Position numbers and translations under genes: made by a program
Assembly (NCBI RefSeq): GCF_001541345.2
Contig: NZ_LMVL02000010.1
Coordinates: forward strand, 1-64,000
DNA: 64,000 nt
Origin: Gillisella vitis
GTDB lineage: Bacteria > Pseudomonadota > Alphaproteobacteria > Rhizobiales > Rhizobiaceae
Direction: 5' to 3'
The notes under the pieces: model-generated
What the model was told of the DNA's origin: nothing
What the model saw: the letters and a program-made list of their open reading frames with translations, nothing else
Databases searched by the model: none
Part shown: in pieces, positions 52,789-60,789 of the stretch
Layout of the letters: every line of letters starts with the position of its first letter
Position numbering within the stretch: the first letter of the stretch is position 1

Positions 52789-52819
52789 AGGCCGTGCGGG
52801 GCTTCCTGCACGGCCTTTT
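52789..52819 (+). terminator. Terminator after the mutarotase gene
   Basis: An 8-bp stem ggccgtgc / gcacggcc with a 10-nt loop is followed by tttt, in the gap between the convergent mutarotase and SDR genes. Confidence 0.75.
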
Positions 52820-52825
52820 CCGCGC

Positions 52826-53593
52826 TCAAATCGCCGTAAAGCCGTTATCCACGAACAGATGGGCGCCATTGACGAAACGGGATTCGTCGCTGGCGAGATA
52901 AAGGGCGGCGCGGGCCACGTCTTCCGGTTCGCCGATGCGGCCCTGCTGGGCGATGATGGCGGCATCCGAGACATCGACGCCCAGCGCTTGCAAGTCGGTC
53001 AATTCCCGCAATCCATGTGGCGTGCGGATAAAGCCGGGGCAGACTGCGTTGCAGCGAATGTTCCGGTCGCGGAATTCCACGCCGATGGCGCGAGCGAACA
53101 TATGGACCGCGCCCTTGGTGGTGTCATAGAGCACTTCCATCGGCGTCGCGGCTACGGCTGATATCGAGGAGGTGCAGACGATGGAGCCGCCGCCTGCGGC
53201 AATCATTCCGGGCAAAACGGCTCTGGTCATCAGGAACATCGAGCGGACATTGACCGCATGTAGCCAGTCCCATTCCTTCAGCGTGGTTTCCAGGAACGGC
53301 TTGATGACGATGGTGCCGGCGTGATTGAACAATACGGTAACGGCACCGAACCGGTCCTCGACGCCCTTGACGGCTGCCTGAACGGCATCTTCCTCCGAGA
53401 CATCGGCCACCCAGAAATCGGCCGTGCCGCCAGAATCACGAATATCCTTGACCGTCCGTTCGGCCTCCGCGCCATTGCGGTCGATGATGGCGACGGTAGC
53501 GCCTTCCGATGCAAACAGCCGTGAGGCCGCTCCGCCCATGCCGGTTGCGCCCCCGGAAATGATGGCGATTTTTCCCTTCAGTCTGTCTGTCAT
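52826..53593 (-). CDS. Short-chain dehydrogenase/reductase
   Basis: A classical SDR of 255 aa. The coenzyme motif reads SGGATGMGGAASRLF (TGxxxGxG type with the first Thr replaced by Gly), NHAG follows near residue 85, and the active site has the Ser of CTSSISAVAA and YDTTK as YxxxK. FIDRN-type Asp after beta-2 (AIIDRN) suggests NAD(H). The start at 53593 is preferred, although GTG 53641 and ATG 53638 overlap the Lrp-type gene stop and are possible. The substrate is unknown. Confidence 0.85.
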   Translation of the reverse strand: MTDRLKGKIAIISGGATGMGGAASRLFASEGATVAIIDRNGAEAERTVKDIRDSGGTADFWVADVSEEDAVQAAVKGVEDRFGAVTVLFNHAGTIVIKPFLETTLKEWDWLHAVNVRSMFLMTRAVLPGMIAAGGGSIVCTSSISAVAATPMEVLYDTTKGAVHMFARAIGVEFRDRNIRCNAVCPGFIRTPHGLRELTDLQALGVDVSDAAIIAQQGRIGEPEDVARAALYLASDESRFVNGAHLFVDNGFTAI

Positions 53594-53637
53594 TGGTTCC
53601 CGTCCTTGTTGCTCTGCGGATGATGTTGTCGTGCTCA

Positions 53638-54129
53638 TCACGGCTTCGACAGCCTTGCCCGGGTTGAGCGCGGCGTCGAAAGAATGAGGCTGGTTTCGCT
53701 ATTGGTGATACCGGGAACCAGCCGCACACGGCGCAAGACACTGTCGAAATCCGTCAGGGTTGCCGCGCCCAACTCAACGATCAGGTCCCAGCGGCCATTG
53801 GTGGAGTGGACGGCGGAAATCTCGGGAAAACCGCTCAGCGCCCGGATCACCTTGTCAGTGACATGGCCCTGGATTTCGATCATCATGATGCCGCGCACAC
53901 CGAGATCGACCGTATCGGCCCGTAGGATCACGGTATAGCCAAGAATGGTGCCATCACGCTCCAGCCGTTCCAGCCGCGCCCGCACTGTCGCACGCGACGC
54001 GCCGGTTTCCAGCGCCAGATCGGAAATGCTGCGCCGGCCGTTATGGCGCAGAAGCGTGACCAGCTTTTCATCGAGATCGTCCACGGTCTTCTCACTTTGA
54101 GCAATAAAACTGCCATAACGATAAGCCAT
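53638..54129 (-). CDS. Lrp/AsnC-family regulator of the arginase operon
   Basis: A 163-aa Lrp/AsnC protein. The helix-turn-helix is VTLLRHNGRRSISDLALETG, ASRATVRARLERLERDGTIL, followed by the RAM domain (GIMMIEIQGHVTDKVIRALS, VHSTNGRWDLIVELG). It is divergent from arginase across 78 bp, so it very likely controls arginase and ornithine cyclodeaminase, sensing arginine or ornithine. It is followed by, and overlaps, the SDR frame. Confidence 0.88.
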   Translation of the reverse strand: MAYRYGSFIAQSEKTVDDLDEKLVTLLRHNGRRSISDLALETGASRATVRARLERLERDGTILGYTVILRADTVDLGVRGIMMIEIQGHVTDKVIRALSGFPEISAVHSTNGRWDLIVELGAATLTDFDSVLRRVRLVPGITNSETSLILSTPRSTRARLSKP

Positions 54130-54207
54130 ATGGACATTATTGCCAATCTACATCATTCAAATCGCCAGTTTCAAATGGTTGAATATTGACAACAACAGGA
54201 GATATCC

Positions 54208-55140
54208 ATGGAGTGCAGATTGATCGGAGTTCCCTTGCAGATCGGGGCGGGCCGTCTGGGCTGTGAAATGGGACCGAGTGCGCTGCGCATTGCCGGGTTG
54301 GGACCGATGCTGGAAGAGCTTGGCCATCGCGTGACCGATCTCGGCAATGTCGCGCCTGCCGCCTTCAAGACCCTCAATCATCCCAATCCGGCTGTGCATC
54401 ACCTGCCGGAAACTGTCGCCTGGATCGAGACCCTGTCGGAGGTCGCCTACCGCGAAAGTGCGGATGCCATGCCGATTTTTCTGGGTGGTGACCACGCGCT
54501 TTCGGCTGGCACGGTGCCGGGGCTGGCGCGCCGGGCGGCGGAACAAGGCCGACCGCTTTTTGTGCTCTGGCTGGATGCCCATACCGATTTCCATACGCTG
54601 GAAACCACGGAAAGCGGCAATCTGCATGGTACGCCGGTCGCGTATTTCACCGGTCAACCGGGGTTTACCGGCTATTTTCCGGGTCTGGTGGAAGCGGTTG
54701 ATCCGGCTCATGTGGCAATGATCGGCATTCGCAGCGTCGATCCAGCCGAACGGGCGGCTTTGCGCCGGACCGGCATCACCGTGCATGACATGCGGATGAT
54801 TGATGAGCATGGCGTTGCCGTGCTGCTGCGGGCTTTTCTGGACAAGGTTCGGGCCGCGAATGGCTTGCTGCATGTCAGTTTCGATGTGGATTTTCTCGAT
54901 CCGATGATTGCGCCCGCCGTCGGCACCACGGTGCCGGGTGGTGCCACCTTCCGCGAGGCGCATCTGGTGATGGAAATGCTGCATGACAGCGGCCTGGTCT
55001 CCAGCCTCGATCTGGTCGAACTCAACCCTTTCCTGGATGAGCGGGGCCGAACCGCCATTCTGATGGCCGATCTGACCGCCAGCCTGATGGGACGGCAGGT
55101 CATGGACCGCCCCACACGCGATTATGCCGGGAGCGTTTGA
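54208..55140 (+). CDS. Arginase
   Basis: A 310-aa ureohydrolase that splits L-arginine to ornithine and urea with a binuclear manganese site. Metal ligands are H96 (FLGGDHALSAG), D123, H125, D127 (LDAHTDFH) and D226, D228 (SFDVDFLDP); the ESGNLHGTP block fits arginase rather than agmatinase. AGGAG precedes the ATG. Its stop overlaps the ornithine cyclodeaminase ATG (TGATG), so the two steps are translated together. Confidence 0.94.
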   Translation: MECRLIGVPLQIGAGRLGCEMGPSALRIAGLGPMLEELGHRVTDLGNVAPAAFKTLNHPNPAVHHLPETVAWIETLSEVAYRESADAMPIFLGGDHALSAGTVPGLARRAAEQGRPLFVLWLDAHTDFHTLETTESGNLHGTPVAYFTGQPGFTGYFPGLVEAVDPAHVAMIGIRSVDPAERAALRRTGITVHDMRMIDEHGVAVLLRAFLDKVRAANGLLHVSFDVDFLDPMIAPAVGTTVPGGATFREAHLVMEMLHDSGLVSSLDLVELNPFLDERGRTAILMADLTASLMGRQVMDRPTRDYAGSV

Positions 55141-56195
55141 TGAGTGCTATTGCCAATCTGAATATCGTCCCCTTCGTCAGCGTCGATCATATGATGAAGC
55201 TGGTGCTGCGGATCGGGGTCGAGACCTTCCTGACCGAACTTGCCGAAGTGATCGAGGAGGATTTCCGTCGCTGGGAGGTGTTTGACAAGACGCCGCGTAT
55301 CGCCTCCCACTCCAGCGATGGGGTGATCGAGTTGATGCCGACCAGCGACGGTACGCTCTATGGCTTCAAATATGTCAACGGCCATCCGAAGAACATGCGG
55401 CAAGGCCGCCAGACGGTGACGGCTTTCGGCGTGTTGTCGGATGTCGGCAATGGCTATCCGATGCTGCTTTCGGAAATGACCATTCTCACGGCCTTGCGCA
55501 CGGCGGCGACCTCGGCTGTCGCGGCCAAATACCTTGCTCGGTCCGATGCCCGCTGCATAGCGGTGATCGGCAATGGCGCGCAAGCCGAGTTTCAGGCGCT
55601 GGCCTTCAAGGCGATCTGCGGCATCACGCATCTTCGGCTCTATGATATCGATCGCAGCGCCAGCGACAAATGCCTGCGCAATCTTCAGGGAAGCGGATTG
55701 GCGATAACGCTGTGCCATTCCTCGCAGGAGGCGGTCGAGGGCGCGGATATCATCACCACGGTCACCGCCGACAAGCAATGCGCCACTATTTTGACCGACA
55801 ACATGGTCGGCCCCGGTGTTCATATCAACGCGGTGGGCGGCGATTGCCCGGGCAAGACCGAATTGCACCGCGATATCCTCGCCCGTGCCGATATTTTCGT
55901 TGAATATCCACCCCAGACCCGGATCGAGGGGGAAATCCAGCAAATGCCGTCCGATCACCCTGTCACTGAATTGTGGCAGGTAATGACCGGCGCGGCCAAG
56001 GGACGCAGCGATTCGCGCCAGATCACCCTGTTCGATTCGGTCGGCTTTGCCATCGAGGATTTTTCGGCACTGCGCTATGTGCGCAGCAAGCTGGCCGAGA
56101 CGGGGCTTTTCACCGAACTGGACTTGCTGGCCGACCCCGATGAGCCCCGCGATCTCTATGGCATGGTGTTGCGTAGCAAGGTTTCCGCCGGATGA
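55140..56195 (+). CDS. Ornithine cyclodeaminase
   Basis: A 351-aa NAD+-dependent enzyme of the OCD/mu-crystallin family that turns ornithine into proline and ammonia. It carries YGFKYVNGHPKNMRQGRQTV (substrate site with Lys and Arg), ILTALRTAATSAVAAKYLAR, and the nucleotide-binding IAVIGNGAQAEFQALAF. INAVGGDCPGKTELH, with the catalytic-type Asp, fits true OCD rather than alanine dehydrogenase. The length is typical. Together with arginase it makes arginine to proline in two steps. Confidence 0.94.
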   Translation: MSAIANLNIVPFVSVDHMMKLVLRIGVETFLTELAEVIEEDFRRWEVFDKTPRIASHSSDGVIELMPTSDGTLYGFKYVNGHPKNMRQGRQTVTAFGVLSDVGNGYPMLLSEMTILTALRTAATSAVAAKYLARSDARCIAVIGNGAQAEFQALAFKAICGITHLRLYDIDRSASDKCLRNLQGSGLAITLCHSSQEAVEGADIITTVTADKQCATILTDNMVGPGVHINAVGGDCPGKTELHRDILARADIFVEYPPQTRIEGEIQQMPSDHPVTELWQVMTGAAKGRSDSRQITLFDSVGFAIEDFSALRYVRSKLAETGLFTELDLLADPDEPRDLYGMVLRSKVSAG

Positions 56196-56281
56196 TGACT
56201 AAAATTTCATGATCGTCGCTATGGATCCTTTTGCTTCGATCCCCATTTCTGCATGGAGTAAGGTTTTACAAAGGATCTATC

Positions 56282-56440
56282 ATGGACGTTGTGCGCATTC
56301 TGTTTGCCATTCTTCTGCCCCCGGTTGGCGTTTTTCTTCAGGTCGGTATCGGTCTGCAATTCTGGCTGAATATTCTTCTGACATTGTGCGGTTATATACC
56401 CGGCATCATCCATGCGATCTGGGTCATCTTGCGCCGATAA
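56282..56440 (+). CDS. PMP3/YqaE-family small membrane protein
   Basis: A 52-aa hydrophobic peptide with two transmembrane helices: MDVVRILFAILLPPVGVFLQ, then FWLNILLTLCGYIPGIIHAI. PPVGV and the GYIPGIIHA motif identify the UPF0057/PMP3 family, linked to membrane potential and salt or cold stress in other organisms. AAAGGA lies 7 nt before the ATG. It stands between ornithine cyclodeaminase and the GH105 gene. Confidence 0.9.
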   Translation: MDVVRILFAILLPPVGVFLQVGIGLQFWLNILLTLCGYIPGIIHAIWVILRR

Positions 56441-56563
56441 CCTCCTGAATTGACAGTTACCGTCTGGCGACATGCGATTGACAATGGCAGCAAGCCAGAC
56501 GACTTTGCCACTTGTGGCAACGGTTGGAGGACTCGCGCCCGTGTCGCTTGGGAGGCCTGCTGT

Positions 56564-57679
56564 ATGACTGTTGATCTGGTCGATTATTTCGACGCCTATG
56601 CTCGTGATTATCAGCCCTATAAGGGCGGCAGTTGGTGCTATGAGGACGGTTGTCTCTATGCCGGGCTGATCGCACTTCACGAGGCGACCGGTGATACCAG
56701 ATGGCCGGCGCATCTGAAGCGGCTGGTCGATGACCAGCTGGATGATCAGGGCCAGATGCGTGATTACGTGCTGACCGACTATAATATCGACAATATCCTG
56801 CCGGGTCGGGCGCTGATTTTCCTGCTGAAAACGACTGATGACAATCGTTACCGGATTGCAGCGGACCGGCTTGCCCGGCAATTACAAAGCCATCCGCGCC
56901 TGGGTGCCGGTCCCTATTGGCACAAGCTGCGCTATCCCCATCAAGTCTGGCTGGATGGACTTTATATGGGCCTCGCCTTCAAGGCCGAATACGGAAAGCT
57001 GGCTGGCCAGGAGACCATGGTCCACGATGCGCTCGAAGAATTATTGGTCACGCTCGAGTTGACCTCGGATGGTGTGAGCGGGCTTTATCGTCACGGCTAT
57101 GATGAGGAACGGCTGCAAGCCTGGGCCGATCCGCAAACCGGCCTGTCGCCCGCCCATTGGGCACGAGCGATCGGGTGGCTGGCGATGGCGATGGTCGATC
57201 TCTACGGCCTGGTGCCAGAGGGAGCGGATAAGTCGATGCTGGCTGAAAAGCTTGGCTGTCTTCTCACCCGGCTTTCACACTTGCGCACCCGGGATGGCCG
57301 CTGGTTGCAAGTCATCGATCAGCCCGATTTGACCGGCAATTATCCTGAAAGCTCCGCCACCGCGATGTTCGCCTACGCTTATATGAAGGCAGCCCGGCTC
57401 GGAATTGCGGGGGCAAAGGCGGAGATTGGGGCGGAGGCATTGGAAAGCCTTCACCGTCATGCGCTCGGTCCCAACGTCTCTGGCCGGATCGTGATGAAGC
57501 AGATTTGCTGTGTGGCCGGACTGGGCGGGTTTGGCGGCGTCTACCGGGATGGAACGCCCGCCTATTACCTGTCCGAAGCGTTGAACGACGACGATATCAA
57601 GGGTGTTGGTCCATTGATGATGGCTGAGGCGGAGCGTCTGCGTTGCGCGACACACTCCGCATCTCCCGTGCTTGGCTGA
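56564..57679 (+). CDS. GH105 unsaturated rhamnogalacturonyl hydrolase
   Basis: A 371-aa (alpha/alpha)6-barrel hydrolase of the GH88/GH105 type. It removes the unsaturated uronic acid from oligosaccharides left by rhamnogalacturonan lyases. Family blocks: SWCYEDGCLYAGLIAL, LTDYNIDNILPGRALI (the DN(I/L)xPG motif), QVWLDGLYMGLAF with the catalytic-type Asp, and SPAHWARAIGWLAMAM. GGAGG lies 8 nt before ATG 56564. No signal peptide is seen, so the substrate must be imported. No transporter or lyase is adjacent. Confidence 0.9.
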   Translation: MTVDLVDYFDAYARDYQPYKGGSWCYEDGCLYAGLIALHEATGDTRWPAHLKRLVDDQLDDQGQMRDYVLTDYNIDNILPGRALIFLLKTTDDNRYRIAADRLARQLQSHPRLGAGPYWHKLRYPHQVWLDGLYMGLAFKAEYGKLAGQETMVHDALEELLVTLELTSDGVSGLYRHGYDEERLQAWADPQTGLSPAHWARAIGWLAMAMVDLYGLVPEGADKSMLAEKLGCLLTRLSHLRTRDGRWLQVIDQPDLTGNYPESSATAMFAYAYMKAARLGIAGAKAEIGAEALESLHRHALGPNVSGRIVMKQICCVAGLGGFGGVYRDGTPAYYLSEALNDDDIKGVGPLMMAEAERLRCATHSASPVLG

Positions 57680-57698
57680 CGGAAGCTAATTCTTTCTC

Positions 57699-58646
57699 TT
57701 ACATCTTGAAGTAGAATGGCACCGTAATCGTCTTGATGACGCCTGGTGGCGGCGCGGGAACGGGAGAGGCGCGTTTTATGGCTTCGACCGCAGCCTGATC
57801 TAGATTCGGAAATCCTGATGAACGGGAAATCGACACCGACAAAACATTGCCGCTGTCGTCGATCTGGAAGCGGGCATAGGCCGTGCCTTCCTCTTTGTTG
57901 GCGCGGGCTTCGCTTGGATAGCGCTTGCGTCGCTCAAGATAGGCCACCAGCCGTGCCTGCCATTTTTGCGGGCTGACGCTCGATGAAAACAGGCCAGAAC
58001 TGGTGGTGGAGGCCGCCGTCCTGTCGGATTGCGTCACCTCTGCCTTGGCCTCGCGCTGGGGTTTCTGGGCCTGCGGTTGCGGGGCGGCTTTCGGTTGCTT
58101 CTTTTTAACCGGCGTCGTGTCTGCGGTCTCCACCGGCTTTTGCACTGGGCGAGTTACTGGCAGTGGGACTTCCACATTTTCCAGTTCCTTCGTTACCTGT
58201 TCCTCGACCGTCGGTTCTTCCACCGGTTTTGGCTCGGGTTCCGGTGGTGGCTCGGGCTGTACTTCCGCGACGTCGGGTGGCGGGGGTGGCGTCTCCTCGA
58301 CTTTTTCAGGCGGTGTCGGTTCCGGTGGCTGCACCTCGGGCGGCTGTGGCACGGGTGGCGGTTCGACCGGCTGGGGCGGCTTCTCCACCGCCTCGGATTT
58401 TACCTCTTCGGCATCCTGCTGATCGGGCGTGATCTGGTTTTCCTCGACCTTGGTAGCGATCGGTTCGGGGGCAAGTTCGATCATGATGGCGGCAGGCGGG
58501 GCACCGGCCAACGGCTCTTCCGGCTCTTGCAGCATCAGCACAACGGCACCGGCATGGGCGGCAAACACCAGGGTTCCGGCTGTACACCAGAGCAGCCAAT
58601 CGAGGGCGGAACTGCGCCGCCCTGTCGGGTCCGCTTGCCTGCTCAT
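57699..58646 (-). CDS. tonB: TonB energy-transducing protein
   Basis: A 315-aa TonB. A single N-terminal membrane anchor (about residues 18-36) precedes a long Pro-, Glu- and Lys-rich spacer (about 60-220, with PPQPVEPPPVPQPPEVQPPE-like runs). The C-terminal TonB domain (YLERRKRYPSEARANKEEG, YARFQIDDSGNVLSVSISRS, AIKRASPVPAPP) contacts outer-membrane receptors. Its ATG overlaps the exbD stop. The low-complexity spacer gives a long but meaningless Gly/Ser-rich frame on the other strand. Confidence 0.95.
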   Translation of the reverse strand: MSRQADPTGRRSSALDWLLWCTAGTLVFAAHAGAVVLMLQEPEEPLAGAPPAAIMIELAPEPIATKVEENQITPDQQDAEEVKSEAVEKPPQPVEPPPVPQPPEVQPPEPTPPEKVEETPPPPPDVAEVQPEPPPEPEPKPVEEPTVEEQVTKELENVEVPLPVTRPVQKPVETADTTPVKKKQPKAAPQPQAQKPQREAKAEVTQSDRTAASTTSSGLFSSSVSPQKWQARLVAYLERRKRYPSEARANKEEGTAYARFQIDDSGNVLSVSISRSSGFPNLDQAAVEAIKRASPVPAPPPGVIKTITVPFYFKM

Positions 58647-59110
58647 TGGCCGTTGGTATCCTCTGCGGGCGGCGTAATGCTGGTCGCCTGCGGCAATGTT
58701 TCCACCCCAACCAGGGCGATCTTCAGATAGCCTGCGTCGCGCAGCAGGTTCATCACCGTCATGAATTCGCCGTAGCCGACATTCTTATCGGCGCGCAGGA
58801 AAATCCGCGTGTCTTTATTGCCCTTGGAGACTTGTTCCAGCACGGTCGGCAGCCTGTCGCGGCTGACCGTGTCATTGCCAAGCGCCAGGCTGAGATCCTG
58901 TTTCAGGGTGAGATAGACCGGTTCGTCCGGCCGTTTGGCCGGTGTGGCGCTCGAGGCGGGGAGGTCGACATTGACATCGACAGTCGCCAGCGGCGCGGCC
59001 ACCATGAAGATGATCAGCAGGACCAGCATGACATCGATGAAGGGCGTAACGTTGATCTCGTGGTTTTCAACCAGATCGTCGCTCGAATTTTCGCGGATAC
59101 CTCCAGCCAT
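58643..59110 (-). CDS. exbD: ExbD proton-channel subunit
   Basis: A 155-aa inner-membrane protein with one N-terminal helix holding the essential Asp (HEINVTPFIDVMLVLLIIFM), then a periplasmic domain (LYLTLKQD-type strand, LRADKNVGYGEFMTVMNLLR). It works with ExbB to use the proton gradient and drive TonB. It lies 4 bp after exbB and overlaps tonB by ATGA. Confidence 0.95.
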   Translation of the reverse strand: MAGGIRENSSDDLVENHEINVTPFIDVMLVLLIIFMVAAPLATVDVNVDLPASSATPAKRPDEPVYLTLKQDLSLALGNDTVSRDRLPTVLEQVSKGNKDTRIFLRADKNVGYGEFMTVMNLLRDAGYLKIALVGVETLPQATSITPPAEDTNGQ

Positions 59111-59114
59111 CGGA

Positions 59115-60137
59115 TTACTCCGTTACTACCTTGAGGCGGGCGGCGCGCACATCGGCCGGCACCTTGCGGAAATCGAGATCCCGGCTGACCAGCCGCTCCA
59201 CCGCCGTTGCCGCATCCAGCAACTGCTGGCGATAGCCGGTCACCGCGCGGGCAAACACGTTATAGATCACCACGGCGGGAATGGCGGCAACCAGGCCGAT
59301 GGCCGTGGCCAGCAGCGCCTCGGCAATACCAGGCGCGACCACGGCAAGATTGGTGGTCTGCGATTGCGAAATGCCAATGAAGGAATTCATGATGCCCCAG
59401 ACGGTGCCGAACAGACCGACAAAGGGGCCGATCGAGCCGATGGTGGCAAGAATACCGGTTCCGGCGGTCATGCGGCGTCCGGCGCGCGATTCGATCCGCG
59501 ACAGAGCCGAGCTTACCCGTTCCTTGACGCCGTCATTGCCAGCATAATCGAGCGCAGGCTCTGATAGTTTCAACTCGCGTGCCGCGATCAGCAGCATGTC
59601 CGGCACGGTGCCGCGCCGCTTCTGCAATGCACCTGCCGCTTGCGAGAGCGATCGCGCCTCTTGCAACACAGCCAGACCGCGCCGCAGCCTGGCTTTTGAG
59701 CCGGAGAGCTGAAGGGTTTTGACAAGGAGGATGGTCCAGGTTGCAACGGAGGCAAGGCCAAGGGCAATCATCACTGACTTCACCACCCAGTCGGCGGCCA
59801 TGAACATGCCAACAGGGGAAAGGTCGTGGGGAATGTCGGAGCGCTGCACTGCGGCGGGAGCCTCCACTGCGACGCCTTCCGTGGGAGAGGCTGACGGAGC
59901 TGGCGTGGCGGTATCGGCTGGTGGAGCTGTCAAATTTGCAGGTGCCGCAGGCGTCTCTTGTACTGGTGTTTGAGCAGGCGTGGCTGGGGCCGGTTCGCTT
60001 GTGGTTTGCGCGGGTGCCGTGCCTTGCTGGGCGAAGACGGTGGCTGAGCTCAACAGCGTGCCGGTTATCAGCAGACCCGAGCCAACAACCACGGTCATGC
60101 TCACGCGAGCGAGCGAAGAGGAGCGACGATACGCCAT
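59115..60137 (-). CDS. exbB: ExbB proton-channel subunit
   Basis: A MotA/TolQ/ExbB family protein of 340 aa. A signal-like N terminus ending near VFAQ is followed by an unusually long Pro/Ala/Thr-rich periplasmic segment (to about residue 100). Three membrane helices follow (near 113-135, 230-255, 275-300), with TGILATIGSIGPFVGLFGTVWG and ALLATAIGLVAAIPAVVIYN as family marks. ATG 60137 has AAGG 8 nt upstream and is preferred to TTG 60140. An iron-responsive TGA-N9-TCA box lies about 90 bp upstream. Confidence 0.93.
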   Translation of the reverse strand: MAYRRSSSLARVSMTVVVGSGLLITGTLLSSATVFAQQGTAPAQTTSEPAPATPAQTPVQETPAAPANLTAPPADTATPAPSASPTEGVAVEAPAAVQRSDIPHDLSPVGMFMAADWVVKSVMIALGLASVATWTILLVKTLQLSGSKARLRRGLAVLQEARSLSQAAGALQKRRGTVPDMLLIAARELKLSEPALDYAGNDGVKERVSSALSRIESRAGRRMTAGTGILATIGSIGPFVGLFGTVWGIMNSFIGISQSQTTNLAVVAPGIAEALLATAIGLVAAIPAVVIYNVFARAVTGYRQQLLDAATAVERLVSRDLDFRKVPADVRAARLKVVTE

Positions 60138-60222
60138 CAAACAACCTTCCGATCAAAATCCATTGCCAGCATGTCCCGCGCATGGCGGGGCAGTACCTTT
60201 AATTGTTTGTCGATATTAAAGT

Positions 60223-60237
60223 TGAGTTATGTTTTCA
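60223..60237. promoter_or_regulatory. Iron-rhodo-box-like site before exbB
   Basis: TGA-GTTATGTTT-TCA fits the TGA-N9-TCA pattern with a T-rich centre bound by RirA-type iron regulators in rhizobia. It overlaps a TTGAAA -35-like hexamer on the minus strand, where binding would repress exbB-exbD-tonB in iron-rich cells. Confidence 0.5.
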
Positions 60238-60388
60238 AGTATAATCTTGCCAAAGATGCATTTTCCGGAGCTTGCCAGGGAAAAGTGGCTCCCGGTTTTC
60301 CCGAGCAGCGGGCATGGAGCATGGCGGATTGTTGCCTGCAAAGACCATGAAGAAATTGCCCATGTCCGGTGTCACCCTTGCCAATGAA

Positions 60389-60413
60389 GGAACATTTTCA
60401 GTCGCTTGCCGTT
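60389..60413 (+). promoter_or_regulatory. EcfG-type promoter of the first DUF1328 gene
   Basis: GGAAC at 60389-60393 and CGTT at 60410-60413, separated by 16 nt, match the general-stress sigma factor consensus exactly. The gene starts 33 nt downstream. Confidence 0.75.
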
Positions 60414-60445
60414 CTCCTGCCGATAATTCTTTCAAGGAGCCTGCC

Positions 60446-60610
60446 ATGCTGCAATGGATTTTGATTTTTCTGCTGATTGCTGCCGTCGCCAGCCTTCTCG
60501 GTTTCCGGGGCGTGGCGGGCGCTTCTGCCGGTATTGCGAAAATCCTGATCTTTATCGTGTTGGTAATCTTCATCATCGCCTTGGTCAGCGGCATTGTCAT
60601 CGTCGCATAA
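60446..60610 (+). CDS. DUF1328 small membrane protein, copy 1
   Basis: A 54-aa peptide with two membrane helices: WILIFLLIAAVASLLGF, then GIAKILIFIVLVIFIIALVS, joined by RGVAGASAGIAK. This GVAGASAGIAK loop defines DUF1328/YtjA. AAGGAG precedes the ATG. An exact EcfG-type promoter lies upstream, so it should be induced in the general stress response. Its biochemical role is unknown. A homologue lies at 63381-63545. Confidence 0.9.
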   Translation: MLQWILIFLLIAAVASLLGFRGVAGASAGIAKILIFIVLVIFIIALVSGIVIVA

Positions 60611-60694
60611 AATACAGGTATTACAATAGACTCGCCTTATCCTGCGCCATTTGGCGCGGGAGAAGATGCCCGTTCCTTGCCCCCCAAGGCGGGC

Positions 60695-60741
60695 GAAGCC
60701 GAAGTCCGCCGGATCTCCAGCTGACGGACTTCGGCTTCTTT
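60695..60741 (+). terminator. Terminator after DUF1328 copy 1
   Basis: A perfect 14-bp stem gaagccgaagtccg / cggacttcggcttc with a 16-nt loop is followed by ttt, between the convergent DUF1328 and Crp/Fnr genes. Confidence 0.75.
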
Positions 60742-60789
60742 ATGAGAAACGGCAGATAGTGTATCTGTTGATCGCAACAAAAATACCGC

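Noticed and set aside
58003..58730. Gly/Ser/Val-rich and Arg/Leu/Trp-rich plus-strand frames opposite tonB
   Set aside because: They arise from the reverse complement of the Pro/Glu/Lys-rich TonB spacer.
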